Source: Gaeumannomyces sp. JS-464 (Eukaryota; Ascomycota; Sordariomycetes; Magnaporthales; Magnaporthaceae). Taken from it: a stretch of 64,000 bases of DNA. Positions 48,594 to 59,718 of the stretch are shown in pieces. The notes beneath the pieces are model-generated. The model did no database searches, had not been told where the DNA came from, and worked only from the letters and a program-made list of their open reading frames with translations. The position numbers were made by a program, and so were the translations under genes. Position 1 is the stretch's first letter, and every line of letters starts with the position of its first letter. The stretch lies in NCBI GenBank assembly GCA_002197995.1, contig NGZR01000001.1, forward strand, positions 7,998,001 through 8,062,000, read 5' to 3'.

Positions 48594-50517
48594 TCAACAT
48601 GCCTCGGCCGAGCTGAAGTCCACACTGAGGGAGTCCCAAATGTGGCCTTGCGGCTCTCCCTCCGTCCGAGGTAAAGTCTCCCCAGGCGGAGACGGAGATT
48701 GAGAAGCGCGTCCCCTTCAGGCGGGTTGTCGGCCACAACATTGTCGCGCATCTCGGGCAGCAGGTCGAACGTGACGTAGAAGCGGCCGTGCACGTCCTCC
48801 TCGGGCCTCTCGGCCCCCTGCTCGGCCAGCACCCAGTCGACGCGGCCGCCCTGCAGGCGGAGCACCTCGTTGTACGTCTCGAGCTGCCGGACAAAGACGG
48901 GCCCGGCGGGCTGCGACGAGGCCGGCGGCGGCGGCGCCTCAAACGGCGAGACGTGCAGCCTCCAGACGTCGCCAAAGAAGGCTAGGCGCTGGCCGTCGGG
49001 GCCGTCGGTGATGCGCTTGACCTCCATGATGTCGACGCTGCCGTCGAGCTCGCCAACGTACCGCCGCACCCGGACGCCGTCGCCGAGCCGCACCATCTCC
49101 GGGCCCAGAAAGACGCCGCCGTAGCCATCAGCGGTGCGGTTGAAGGTGCTGTACGAGACACTGGCGTCTTTGGCCACTATCTTGGACGCCTCAAGCCCGG
49201 CAACCTGGCGCTTGTGCGGGTCGGAGCCGCGCGTACTGTTGCAAAAAGGACGGCCAGTCCACCTCGGCGAACGTCATGCCCTGCAGCTGCGGCGCATCGA
49301 TGCTCGGAAGGCTGAAGGCGAGGAATGGCTTCATCTCGGCTGCCGACTTGGTGCAGCTCTCCTGCCTGAGCATCGCGTGACCCAGCGGCGCGACAACCCA
49401 TGTGTCTGTTGATGGGGTGCCCGTGCTGCGGTGCGGCGATGCAATTATCCCGAGCCGCCAAACCCCCGTCTGCGATCCAAACCACACCATCTCTCCCACT
49501 CGGTATATGGAATGGTCCGAAACGTCTATGTGCTGAACCGGGGCCTCGGTGACGGTAGCGACGGCGCGGGCGGTACTGCGGGACTGGGAGTGACGGGTTT
49601 TGCGGATGTTGGCACGGGGCTCTCAGTAGGAGCCGCTGCCACCTTGGTAGCCGCAGCGACACCGGTTTCCGGAGTTGTCGAAGAAGCATTAGTAGTGGCT
49701 GGCGCAGCCGAGGCGGAGGCGGCACGCGATGCGGCGGTGGCGGCGGCCTTGCGCTTGGCCGCCGCGGTTGCCTTTTTGCTCTCTTTGGCCTTGGGCTTTC
49801 CAAGCATCTTTTTGCATGGCTCACACGAACATCTCGCGCGATCGTGAGGCACAGGGGCACTGAGCCACAGGAGGTGAGGTACGAATTCTGCCACGCTGCG
49901 GTACCAAAAGTCTCGAGCAGTCCCACCGGCATGGCCGACTATGAACCTCTCTCCCTTCTCTGGTTTTGTCAGCTTCATCAGACGCATTGAACAGGTAGAT
50001 GCCTGCTAGGTAACGGCACTAGAATAAAGCGGGGAAGACAGAGATACTCACTTGGATCAATGATGACATGGAATCCCTTTGGCAAACGGGCGACATATGA
50101 TGTCTCTAATATCATAAACCATACATCAGGTGCGGATTAGTGAGTTGGACACCCGCCGCCAGTGTTCAGGGGCTTTGGAGTCCTGTTCATACCGTCATTA
50201 GGGGTCCCACAGTTGAACTTGAGAGAGGCCCCCAGACCAAGCTCCCATTTCAGTTGGCCCTCAGGGTCCAGGGCAAGTTTAGTATTGCCGTCTGTGGATT
50301 GGAGAGCGGCTATGTCATAGCCTTTGCCATCACTGAATTCGAAATGCAGCTGGGCGTAGACCTTTGAAGAATTCTGATTCTGCGCTCCCTTGGTCGTGTT
50401 CGGTTTGACGCTGCCCTTTGCCGCCGCGGCACGCGGAACGGCCTGGGCGGCCGACATGTCGACGTGATAGAAGCTGCCCTTTCTCAGCACGACAAAGGGA
50501 TGACCAATATTCTGCAC
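48594..50517 (-). CDS. clr2: Clr2-family transcriptional silencing protein
   Basis: In fission yeast Clr2 is part of SHREC, the histone-deacetylase/remodeller complex that silences heterochromatin; a similar chromatin role is inferred. Exons: 50517..50193, 50105..50052 and 49959..48594. Recognised blocks are RLPKGFHVIIDPKKGERFIV, SVAEFVPHLLWL with CSCEPC, YRVGEMVWFGSQTGVWRLG, and ending HIWDSLSVDFSSAEAC. An Ala/Lys/Thr-rich linker sits between the N-terminal and central domains. Three frame breaks: near 49540 (one base), near 49230 (two, in a GC repeat) and near 48690 (one, G5 to G4). With these restored, the CDS is 583 codons and in frame. The start is uncertain; Met at 50459 is an alternative. 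Confidence 0.8.
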
Positions 50518-51963
50518 CTGGTGCTATACACGCTTCGCCAGCTTCCGAGCCAGGGCTACCGAGTATGTGTGGGTCAGGGCCAGCTCAGGAGTGGTCTGAT
50601 CCTACTGGTTTACCAGGTGTCAGCACCGCCATGACGGAAGCAGTAGGTGAAGCGGCAGGCACACGACAACGGTCGTAGGAGCTCGCGGGCATGGGCGAAG
50701 AAGCCTCGTGCGAGAATAAAGTATGTAGGCGGTAGGTAGCAACTACATCTTCAGGGGAAGCCAGACGCCAGGCGATGGGCGCCGGTGGATACTGGACGCT
50801 ACCTGAAAAGATACCTAGGCACCGCTTGCATGGGATGGTCGAGGCAGAAGACAAAAAAGAACATAATGAAGAAATGAAGATGCATTGCGGGCTTGCCATC
50901 ACAGGTGCTTCAGGCACGACTTACCAGGAAGGCTAGATACCGGCCCGGTGAGCAGGGCAGGGGGCGACGTGGCTGGGCCCTGTGGCGCGATTACGAGACC
51001 CGACTCTCCAACACCGCGTAAATCCAAGGCTGGACGTTTTGGTCGCGGCAGCACGCGTGGAACAGATTCCCAATTACCGACACTTGGGGTCAGGCGTGAT
51101 GATAGGTGGGTACTTTGTAGGAAGCGCTTCCGCAGAATTATCCGTAAGATTAGAAGATGGTTAGCTTTACCAAGTAGGCATGGGCGACGAAGGCGGCCAG
51201 CTACTTACGTAGTAGAGCGTTGGATTTCACGAGGGCTGTAGCATCGATGTTTGGTTTGCGAGGCGAGGTTTCAATGGCTGAGGTCGCACGTTGCTGGCTG
51301 GACAGCGGTGGTTCAAGCCACAGTTCGGAGTTAAGCACAAAGGCCAGTGCAGTCCCCACCTCTCCCTACAATCTCCATCCGCCCGCGTCACGCCTCCTGA
51401 TTGGCCAGTTCGCTTTGCCTCCACAGGCGGTGTCTGCTCGACGTGCCTCCGAGATTTCAGCTCTCAGGTGAGGTGGTATCGTGCGCTTCCGCCCGGGCAT
51501 AGTGCCTATTATGTCCGCCTGGACCGGGTGGCGCTTTGCTGTATCCAGGCTCATTCAAAACCTCTAAGCAGAAGATCACGCAACAGCCGTGGCCGGCTGG
51601 GACGGTATGGCACAATGTGGATGTATGCGGCGGCTAGAAACCGAGGTCGCATACGTGTCGCTAATGGGTCTGTCCTTGCGATGTCTTGCTATCGCCTATC
51701 GCCGTCAACTTTCTTTTCGAGACGGAGGCGAAAGCACGGAGTTGAAGCATCATACGGGATTTGAAAGGCTCCGATCTGCTCCGCGTTAGGTTTAGGAGTG
51801 CTGTATGTGTAGATATATATATACGTCTATGTTGGGTTGCTTCCTTTCCCTCTCATCAGTCTGAACACCCCAGCAATACCAGTCCAGGCCCCCTTTTGCT
51901 TTTGAGTCGAAGAAAAACAAGAAACCCGTTTCCACTGCGTTTGAGTCATCACCACTGCTCAAC
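50518..51963. other. Divergent intergenic region, clr2 / SDR
   Basis: A 1.4-kb gap holding two promoters. No coding evidence inside. Confidence 0.6.
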
Positions 51964-53081
51964 ATGAAGTTCGAGTTCGAAACCACTGGCATCGATGTCG
52001 TCAAGCACTTTGACGCCCAAGCCAGGGGCAAAATTTGTGAGTGTTCACCCCATTGTCACCTCTGAATTCTTGTTTGCCGGCTGACATCAAGTTTTTATCG
52101 AATGTCTAGTCCTTATCACTGGCCCAACTGCTGGCGGTATAGGTAAGCACTCTCATCACCCTTTAAAAAAACGACACCGCCCTTTATACAACACGCTCCA
52201 GCAGCCATAACTAACCGTACATGTGACCAGGCGCCGAATCGGCCATCTCGCTGGCCCACGCCGCGCCGGCCCTGATCATGCTCCTCGGCCGGTCGCAGGA
52301 AAAGGCCCAGCTGGTCCTCGACGCCATCCGCGCCGTCGACGCCGCGGTGCCGGCCAGGTTTGTCGAGGTCGACCTGTGCTCGCTCGAGAGCGTCCGCGCC
52401 GCCGCGGCCAGGATCCTGGCCGACCCGGACGTGCCGCGCATCGACGCCCTGATCAACAACGCCGCCGTCATGGCCTGCCCCTTCGCCCTGTCCGCCGACG
52501 GCATCGAGCTGCAGTTCGCCGCCGGCCACGTCGGCCACTTCCTGCTCACCAACCTGCTCGTGCCCAAGCTGCGGGCGGCGCCCTCCGCGCGCATCGTCAA
52601 CGTCTCCAGCACGGGCCACAAGCTGGGCCACGTCCGATTCGACGACCCCAACTTCACCGAGGAAGGGTCCTACACGCCCTGGAATGGCTACGGCCAGGCC
52701 AAGACGGCCAACATCCTCTTCTCGGTCGCCCTCAACGCCCGGCTGGCCGACAAGTGGGGCGTCCACTCGTACGCGCTGCACCCGGGCAGTATCACCAAAC
52801 CTCGGCAAGCACCTCAAGCCGGGCATGATCGAGGAGATCAGGGTGAAGATACTGGGGAGCGAGAACGCCACGTGGAGGATGAAGAATCATCAGCAGGGCT
52901 GCTCGACGCAGCTGCGCGCCGCACTCGACCCGAGCCCCCGACCCAGGAGGGCGTCATGATGTACGACTGCGCCCTGACGACGAACCCGGAGCAGATATTC
53001 CCCCGGGCCGTTGACCCTACAGACGCTGAGAGGCTCTGGACGCTTAGTGAGAAGTTGGTTGGGCAGGAGTTCAAGTATTAG
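51964..53081 (+). CDS. Short-chain dehydrogenase/reductase (retinol dehydrogenase/WWOX-like)
   Basis: An NAD(P)-dependent oxidoreductase of unknown substrate. Exons: 51964..52036, 52110..52142 (33 nt) and 52231..53081; about 319 aa. The small second exon encodes the cofactor loop, LITGPTAGGI|GAESA (TGxxxGIG pattern). Also visible are LLGRS, VDLCSLESVR, the structural motif LINNAAVM, the Ser of IVNVSSTGHKLG and the catalytic YGQAK. Between about 52799 and 52930 the frame is displaced. Two bases missing at the left and one at the right leave an open but garbled stretch; the displaced frame reads NLGKHLKPGMIEEIRVKILG, followed in the original frame by EGVMMYDCALTTNPEQ. The C-terminal half is therefore normal for the family once repaired. 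Confidence 0.88.
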
Positions 53082-53504
53082 GTTGGCGGGATACCCAGGG
53101 AGGTAGTTTGGAAGGAATCATGAGCTGCCTCTTCGAAGAACGCGGCTACTTGCTATGGCAAGCTAAAAAGCTCGGCTATTAAAGGAATGTAACATCCTTT
53201 ACCTACGATGGGTGAAATAAAATCCGTGAACGAGAGCGCATAGACGATGCCATGTAAATGCAGAAGCCAGATATTACCCAATGCTATGCTCAAACCCCTC
53301 CGCCCATGCAATGTGATGCTTGAAAACCCTCCAAGATGCAAATCCCATTTAAGCCCCCCTATTCTCCCCTTTCGTGCACAAACGAAAAAAAAAAAAAAAA
53401 AAGAAAAAAAAAGTCATCAGTCATAACATTAAACAGCCCACCGACCGAGAAAGAATGCGCAATGCCATTATCTCATCTCCCGCAAATAGTCGAAAAGTCG
53501 TTGT
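53082..53504. other. Convergent intergenic region with A-rich tract
   Basis: A 423-bp gap between two 3' ends. It contains an A-run at 53385..53402 and a second after one G, ending at 53412. Confidence 0.7.
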
Positions 53505-54263
53505 TTACTTGCTCTTGGGGATCTTGCACTTGACCAGGCACTCCTCGACGCCGAGCGCGATGCTCTTAGGGATAGCGGCGCGGACCTTGTCGATATCGGC
53601 GCCCTTGATCGACTGGCCAAACGTGGCGGCGATGACGTTATCCGAAAGGGCAAAGGTTTCGTTGGCGATTTGGCCGGTTCCGAAGTCTTCCGAGGGGAAG
53701 CTGGCGACGAAAACAGCGTCGTCGCAGTCCGGGTTAAACTGGGTGTGGACGCTTCCCTGGTAGAACGGCGTCATCATGAAGGGCCCCAGCTCGGTGCGGA
53801 TGACGCGCTGCTTGCCGTTGGCGTCGTTGACCCCGTTCTCGGGCACCATCTCGGTTATGAGGCGGCCCTTGACCACGACCTGGAGCTCGGCGCCGCGCGG
53901 GTGCACGTGGAGCGTGTTCATGCCGCAGGCGTTGACGCGCCCGACAGCCATGCCGGCCCCGGTGCCGACCAGGGCCGGGAAGGTCTTGCGGTTCGCCGCG
54001 ACGAGCTCGCCGCCCTTGCCGGGGTTGGCTTGCTTCTGGTTGAAGTCGAAGACGAACTGCTTGTCGTCAGGCAGGAGCGCGAACCTATCGGCGGCCGTGT
54101 CGGCGAGCCTGAGCTTGGCCGTCAGGCTCAGGCCGGTGTCGGCAGGGAGCGGAGGGGTAGTAGTGGTTGCTGTAGGCTTGCTTGAGCTGGGGTTGACGGG
54201 GCTGGCGAAGACGGCAGCAGCCTGGGCCAGGACGGCAACAGCGATAGCAGGAGTAAAGCGCAT
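53505..54263 (-). CDS. Secreted germin-like cupin (spherulin-1A type)
   Basis: An intronless 252-aa protein with intact frame. The signal peptide is MRFTPAIAVAVLAQAAAVFA, followed by a Ser/Pro/Thr spacer. The germin box CGMNTLHVHPRGAELQVVVKG carries the two metal-binding His and the Glu; the second cupin motif is around TPFYQGSVHTQFNPDCDDAVF with the further His. The C-terminus has paired Cys (ECLVKCKIPKSK). Plant germins include oxalate oxidases and superoxide dismutases and slime-mould spherulin is a spore-wall/encystment protein; which applies here cannot be told. Shares no regulatory link that I can see with its neighbours. Confidence 0.92.
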   Translation of the reverse strand: MRFTPAIAVAVLAQAAAVFASPVNPSSSKPTATTTTPPLPADTGLSLTAKLRLADTAADRFALLPDDKQFVFDFNQKQANPGKGGELVAANRKTFPALVGTGAGMAVGRVNACGMNTLHVHPRGAELQVVVKGRLITEMVPENGVNDANGKQRVIRTELGPFMMTPFYQGSVHTQFNPDCDDAVFVASFPSEDFGTGQIANETFALSDNVIAATFGQSIKGADIDKVRAAIPKSIALGVEECLVKCKIPKSK

Positions 54264-55667
54264 TTTGAAATATTTTGTGGGTAGAAAGAAGTCAGAGCGA
54301 GAGAAAGTTGACGAGATATATTATTATGATTAGAGAAGCAGGACGTAGGGGAGCTGAGCGAATGGGCTGGTAGTTTGCTTTGCTTGGTGTTTGAATGTGA
54401 TGATAGTAGAGATTATGGACGGACTTGAAAGGGACCATGGCGACTGTCTTATACTCGACGTCGAGACGATGTCGATGCCTTCTGTCCACCACACAAGTCA
54501 TCGCGTATTCCCATCTCGGTAGAATGGGAGCCGCGCCCAAGCTAACAACTGCAGCATCTTTTCGAATCCGGAAGGCTGCGGCGAGTTGGTGAAGGCAGTG
54601 AGCTGCCGGACAACGACCTCTCCACCATCAGCCTGGCTGTCGTCAGCACTACAACGGCAACGCTGGGCTCCGGGGTGCTAACGGCGCTAGTTAGCCAACA
54701 AGCTGGAAGCGCGGCTGCTGGGCTAAGCGCGGCGGCATCGCTGATTGGCGCGTTGGACACGCTAAGGATGGCGTTCCGAGATGTCATGGGGATCTGGTGG
54801 GAGAAGCTGGGGCTGTGCGTCGGCACCTTGGCTTTGCCGCGCTCAAAATAATCCGGGCGAGCAAGTGCCGTTGGTCGTTCATACGTGGCTGTATTAGGGA
54901 TGACCACAGCTGCCTGCCGACGGATTCTGGATTGTAGGAAGGAGCTGCGCGTGTGCGGCGCAAAAAATGGAGAAGCTTATGTCTCCCATCAGAATGATGA
55001 AAAAAAGTATCTCCAAAGAAAGAAACAAAAATCGCAGACGACAGCTCGAACCCACCAGACCCAAGTGAACACCACCTAAACCTGCCTCTCAACTTGTGGC
55101 AGATAGTTCAGCTGCCGATCAACTCTAACCTTCCGAGACGCGGTGGGCATCTGGCTCGATCGCAGACCACGCATCCACGTCTCCAACGCCCCACTGGGAA
55201 CGCCTGGAAGGATTGGTCAAGTGCACGTTGGCAGAAATCCTTCTCCCGGGCTGCCAACTCCTTCAGGTGCCAACGCACCCACGCACCCTCCCGGGAGTCC
55301 AAGGTGCCGGCACCGCTCAGCCGGATGCTGACCGGGGTTTTGCTCAGTCAAGCATGACATCGCTCTGGAGTATATGCCGCCGGTGTCGACGCAGCCACCC
55401 CCATAACTTCAAAACTTGGCTGCCGCGCAAGCCCAAGGGAGGCCGTTGGCCACGGCACACACACCGCCGACTGCGCCGATGCATTCTGCTCAGCCCTGAC
55501 ACAACAGTGCCGGAGTCCGTCTCTCCCTGCGAGTCTCGGCTGGGGCCAAGAAGAGGATATTCATTCCTGTCATCGTATACGAGCGAACCTGTTGTCAACG
55601 ACAGTCGGCGACAGTGGGAATGCCTTCTCCCGATCAGGCGACAGGTGTCCCAGGCCGTGCTGCGGTC

Positions 55668-55695
55668 GAATCCCGACTTCGGGACCTCGGGATTC
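55668..55695. repeat. Short inverted repeat (hairpin), 9-bp arms
   Basis: GAATCCCGA and TCGGGATTC separated by ten bases that include CTTCGGG. Could form a stem-loop; no associated gene or T-run. Confidence 0.6.
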
Positions 55696-57843
55696 CCAAC
55701 GTCTGTCCCCGGTCGTCGCGGAGACTGACCACGTGTATAGCGATGGATGCCTGGAGCAAATCGCAAGACCGGGGCGCCGAGGTCACACAGGGCAGATCGG
55801 CCAAGGCTTGGGAGCTGGCTTGGAGACCATCGCATGCCATGTGCCTGGACCGACCGACTGGGTGGTCTTTCCACCAAGCTTCGGAGTGAGCGTGGAGACA
55901 AAATCCCTGGTTGGCCAAAGCGCATCGCGATTGAGATGCAGCGACTGTGCTCCTAGGACACAGACACCGGGCAGCGGACAAGGCAGACTGATTTGGGGAA
56001 ACAGGGATAGGCCCCATCGGCAACAGAGAATGCGAACGACTGCGGCAATAAAGAAATAAGATAAACTTGAGGTTGCCCGTGCACCCGTGGTTGCGTCGGT
56101 GATTAGCGGGCGTTTAGGGCCCATTGCACAAGGATTATGGAATGGGGACCCGTTGCTCGACCTCGCCTCCATCAATAAATTGTTAGTAATCCGTGGCTGA
56201 TCGATGAGAGCCTCGATAGCTTAGGGCAAATGCTGTCTCAAGGAGTCGAGCCTCGAGTGGTTGCTGGAGAAAACAGCCCTGCTGGGCCGACACCAGAGAC
56301 CGACGTTCAATGGTGCCCGCCTCGGCGGCTCGCGAAAACCGAGTTGAGCCATGGCGTCTGGCAATTTGGCCCGTGACATTGTGAGCGACCAAAGTTTGCA
56401 GACCGATCCCCCGAGTCTGTAAAGCGATGGTCGGATCAAGAAAAGCGCTCGCCAAATTTACTCTGATAAAAATTTCCCCCGCGTCCATTTTTCTTTTCTT
56501 GCGTCGGTGGGACAGGGGGCGGAGGAGGGTGACAGGCGGTGGGGTCCGGCTGCAGCCTGGGAAATGAGGCGCCTTCAAAAAGAAGCGGTGGGCGCGGATG
56601 GAGACCTTACTGGTTTCGTCGCATTGCATCGACGCATTTCGCCAACCGCGTTTTGCGACTTTGCCGTTTGCTGTGCAGACGACACGTAGAAAAAATAGCT
56701 GCGTGTCGGGCTGACAGCAAACCCCCATAAACACGCATTCGGCATGTGTTTGGGCTGCTTTTGGAATGCTTGCGGGGGCGGATGTGTGATGAGATAGATG
56801 CTGGGCTGCCTGGGCCTGCAGGCTTCCATGATGCCCGTCTGCATGGCGCAATCGCGGGTCGGGTTTGTTGTTCTTTCTTCTGTTCTCGCTACCCCTGCCC
56901 CTTTTGCCGGCCTTGTGGACTACGGGCCAATTGTGCCACCACCAAACATGGCGGGACCATCGAGGGGCTCCACCGCCGGAAGATGAATACTGAATGAACA
57001 ACTTCCACAGAAGGCAGGCGGTTTCACAAACATCTGGCACAACGGGTTTCCCCGGGAAATCTGCCAGATCCAATGAGATGGAGCGGAATTACCACTATTT
57101 GGGCAAATCTCTCTCGGACGGGTTCGTCAAAGTCTGTGGATAAACGGGCAACGGGCTGGTCCTTAGCGTGGCTTCGGCAGAGATGGTGCGCTGCAGAAGT
57201 CTGGAGGGCGAGGGGTGGTGTCTTTCATCAGACTGCATAATTTCGGTTGGTTCCTGCATTTGCCCTGGGGCCCCACATGCACCGCATCCTCCCATTGGCC
57301 GCTGCCCAACCCGCCCCTGGCGGTGCTCATCTGGTGCTCATGTTGTGCCGAGATGAGTCGCCGCGACTGATTGGCTGCTGGCCTGGACGTGCGGTCGGCC
57401 ACTCGTCCAACCCGCCACGGCTGCTCCTGGTATCGCCCCTGCCAGGCTGGCCACAGGGCGGCCATCGTCTGGCGACCCCCCGACCGCCAGCGATGGGTCT
57501 ATGGGTGGGCGGATGGTCGCCAGCGGAAATTTCCCACGCGCCAGAGGTGTGAGGGCCTGGGCCATCTGGGCCACATGGAGGCTTCTTGGCCAAGCGGATC
57601 GAGCAGCAGCGAGATGGGGCCCTGCCAGGAACATCGCGGCCAGACCACTACCCCCTCTCCCCCGACGGCCCACCGTTGGACGGCCGATGCCATGGCGCCC
57701 ATCCAGGGGGTCGCCTGCGAACGCGACGCTCCCCTGCCGTCCCGGCGCAGTCGCAGCCCAGGGAGCTATACCTACGTGCCGCCGCCCGTGCCCCGACGAT
57801 CTGCTCGCCGTCCTCGCTTTCCCTCCTCCTCTGCACAGTTAGT

Positions 57844-57952
57844 CGCTCGTTTCTGTGCGTTCCCTTCTTGTGCGAATATCTTGTCTTTCGACGCTCGACG
57901 TCGCTTGCGCTCACTCCTTGATACCGCGGCATCTTTGCCCTTGACGCTCCTT
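57844..57952 (+). promoter_or_regulatory. Cluster of five Ssd1-type CNYTCNYT motifs in the SUN leader
   Basis: Matches at 57844 (CGCTCGTT), 57858 (CGTTCCCT), 57908 (CGCTCACT), 57912 (CACTCCTT, overlapping) and 57945 (CGCTCCTT), all on the sense strand 350-460 nt before the SUN start codon. Yeast Ssd1 binds CNYTCNYT in the leaders of SUN-family and other wall mRNAs and represses their translation. That this segment is transcribed is inferred. Confidence 0.55.
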
Positions 57953-58304
57953 AGCCCACTTGCGCTTCCGGCCGCTTGCTTTTTTTTCGTCCTGCATCCT
58001 GCAGAGTCCCGTTCGCGCCCGAGCCCGAGCCCTCTTAGTGCCCGACGCTGTGAGACACGACCCGGATCGAGCGTTGCTCCTCGCTCCTCGCTGCCCACGC
58101 CCCGAACTGTCCCTGAGCTGGAACCCAAGGCACCCTTGTCTCGCGAACAGCCGTCAACCTGAGACCCCTTGCAGGGCATCGACCACGACCAATACGGGAT
58201 CAACGAACGAGAGTGTGTCGTTGCGCGCGAACGACTGACGGCGGGGAATTTTATCGCACGCACTCATTTTTATGGCCGACCGACCCGGCCCCACGAAATT
58301 CACG

Positions 58305-59718
58305 ATGAAGACGACGACATTAAGCGCGGCTACGGCCGTCATCTTCCTAGGTGCGCAGCAGTTTGTCGGCGCAACCCATGCCCACAGGATGGCGCACCAG
58401 CACTATGAGAGGAGACATCACGCTCATGGCCACATCGCCCGCACCGATGCCATCTCAGCACCTGCGTCAGTCCCGGAAGTCGGCATCGCCACGGCGCCGG
58501 CCGACGAGACCAGCCTGGAGAAGAGGGGTGGCGACTGCTCGCTGCCCGATGACCCGGATCTGGTCTCCGTGACGAGCAACATGATGAACAAGGGCTTCGC
58601 CATGTCCCCGGACCAGCCCTGCAAGTCGGGCATGTACTGCCCCATCGCCTGCAAGGCGGGCAAGGTCATGGCCCAGTGGAAGCCCAACACGTCCTACAAG
58701 GTCTCCGAGTCCATGGACGGTGGCCTGTATTGCGACAACGGGAAGCCCGTCAAGCCGTTCCCCGAAAAGCCCTACTGCGTCGACGGCACGGGCACTGTCA
58801 CGGCCGTCAACAAGTGCGGCAAGATCGTCTCGTTCTGCCAGACGGTCCTCCCGGGTAACGAGGCCATGCTCATTCCCACCGACGTGAGCGGCTCCTCGGT
58901 TCTTGCCGTCCCTGGCCCAAGCTACTGGGCCAGCACCGCCGCCCATTTTTACATCAACCCTCCCGGAACCCCGGCTTCTCAGGGCTGCGTCTGGGGCTCT
59001 GAGGCGAACCCCATTGGCAATTGGGCTCCCTACGTGGCCGGCGCCAACACGGTCGCCGACGGTTCCAGCTTCGTCCAGATCAGCTGGAACCCCATCTACC
59101 AGGACTCCAAGTGGTCCGGCACCAAGCCCAGCTACGGCGTCAAGATCGAGTGTAATGGCGGCGGCTGCAAAGGCCTCCCCTGCGAGATCGACCCCTCCAA
59201 GAGTGGGCTCAGGGGTGTCACTAGCAACAACAGGGCCTCGGGCGCCGGCGGTGCCGACTTCTGCGTCGTCGTCACCGTCCCCAAGGGCTCGACCGCCAAC
59301 ATCGTCGTCTTTAACACGGACGGTTCAACGGGCGAGGCCGAGAAGCCGGCCTCCTCGTCGGCTCCCCCCAAGCCGACGACTACTTCGACCAGCACAACGC
59401 CGCCGCCCACCACCAGCTCTTCGAGCTCTTCCGCGGCCGCAGCAACGACATCCTCGTCGTCTGAGGAGTCGACGAGCTCAACGAGCTCACAGTCCATGCC
59501 CACGTTCGCCCTGGTATCTTCCAGGAGAACGGGACGACGGCGGGCACCACCATGATGCGCCCGCGACCACCACCCCAAGCAGCATCTCGACTGCCTCCAC
59601 GCCCGACTCGGCCGCGAAGCCGACCGAGTCCAAGAACGATGGGGTCAGCCGGGACAAGGGTGGCGCCGCCGTCGTTGGCCTGATCGTCGCCATTGTCGCC
59701 GCGGCTTGGATGTACTAG
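58305..59718 (+). CDS. SUN-family (GH132) cell-wall protein
   Basis: A secreted wall protein of the Sim1/Uth1/Nca3/Sun4 group, implicated in septation and wall remodelling; beta-glucan activity is described for some members. I chose the ATG at 58305 because MKTTTLSAATAVIFLGAQQF is a good signal peptide; the frame is open 33 nt further upstream. The Cys-rich SUN domain includes DCSLPDDPDLVSVTSNMMNK, MYCPIACKAGKVMAQWKP, HFYINPPGTPASQGCVWG and QISWNPIYQDSKWSG. A Ser/Thr-rich stalk and a hydrophobic C-terminus (GGAAVVGLIVAIVAAAWMY) suggest GPI or membrane attachment, which not all SUN proteins have. Two single bases are missing near 59511 and 59551; repaired, the protein is 471 aa. No introns. 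Confidence 0.9.

Larger units (their letters stand above)
54264..58304. other. 4.0-kb divergent gene-free region and SUN leader
   Basis: Lies between the cupin and SUN genes, both transcribed outward. Open frames inside lack domains. A 9-bp inverted repeat is at 55668..55695. The right end (about 57790-58304) is pyrimidine-rich and probably the SUN 5' leader. Confidence 0.6.

Noticed and set aside
56183..57073. Open frame of 296 codons on the minus strand between the cupin and SUN genes
   Set aside because: No recognisable motif and irregular codon use; other frames in the same stretch are equally open.
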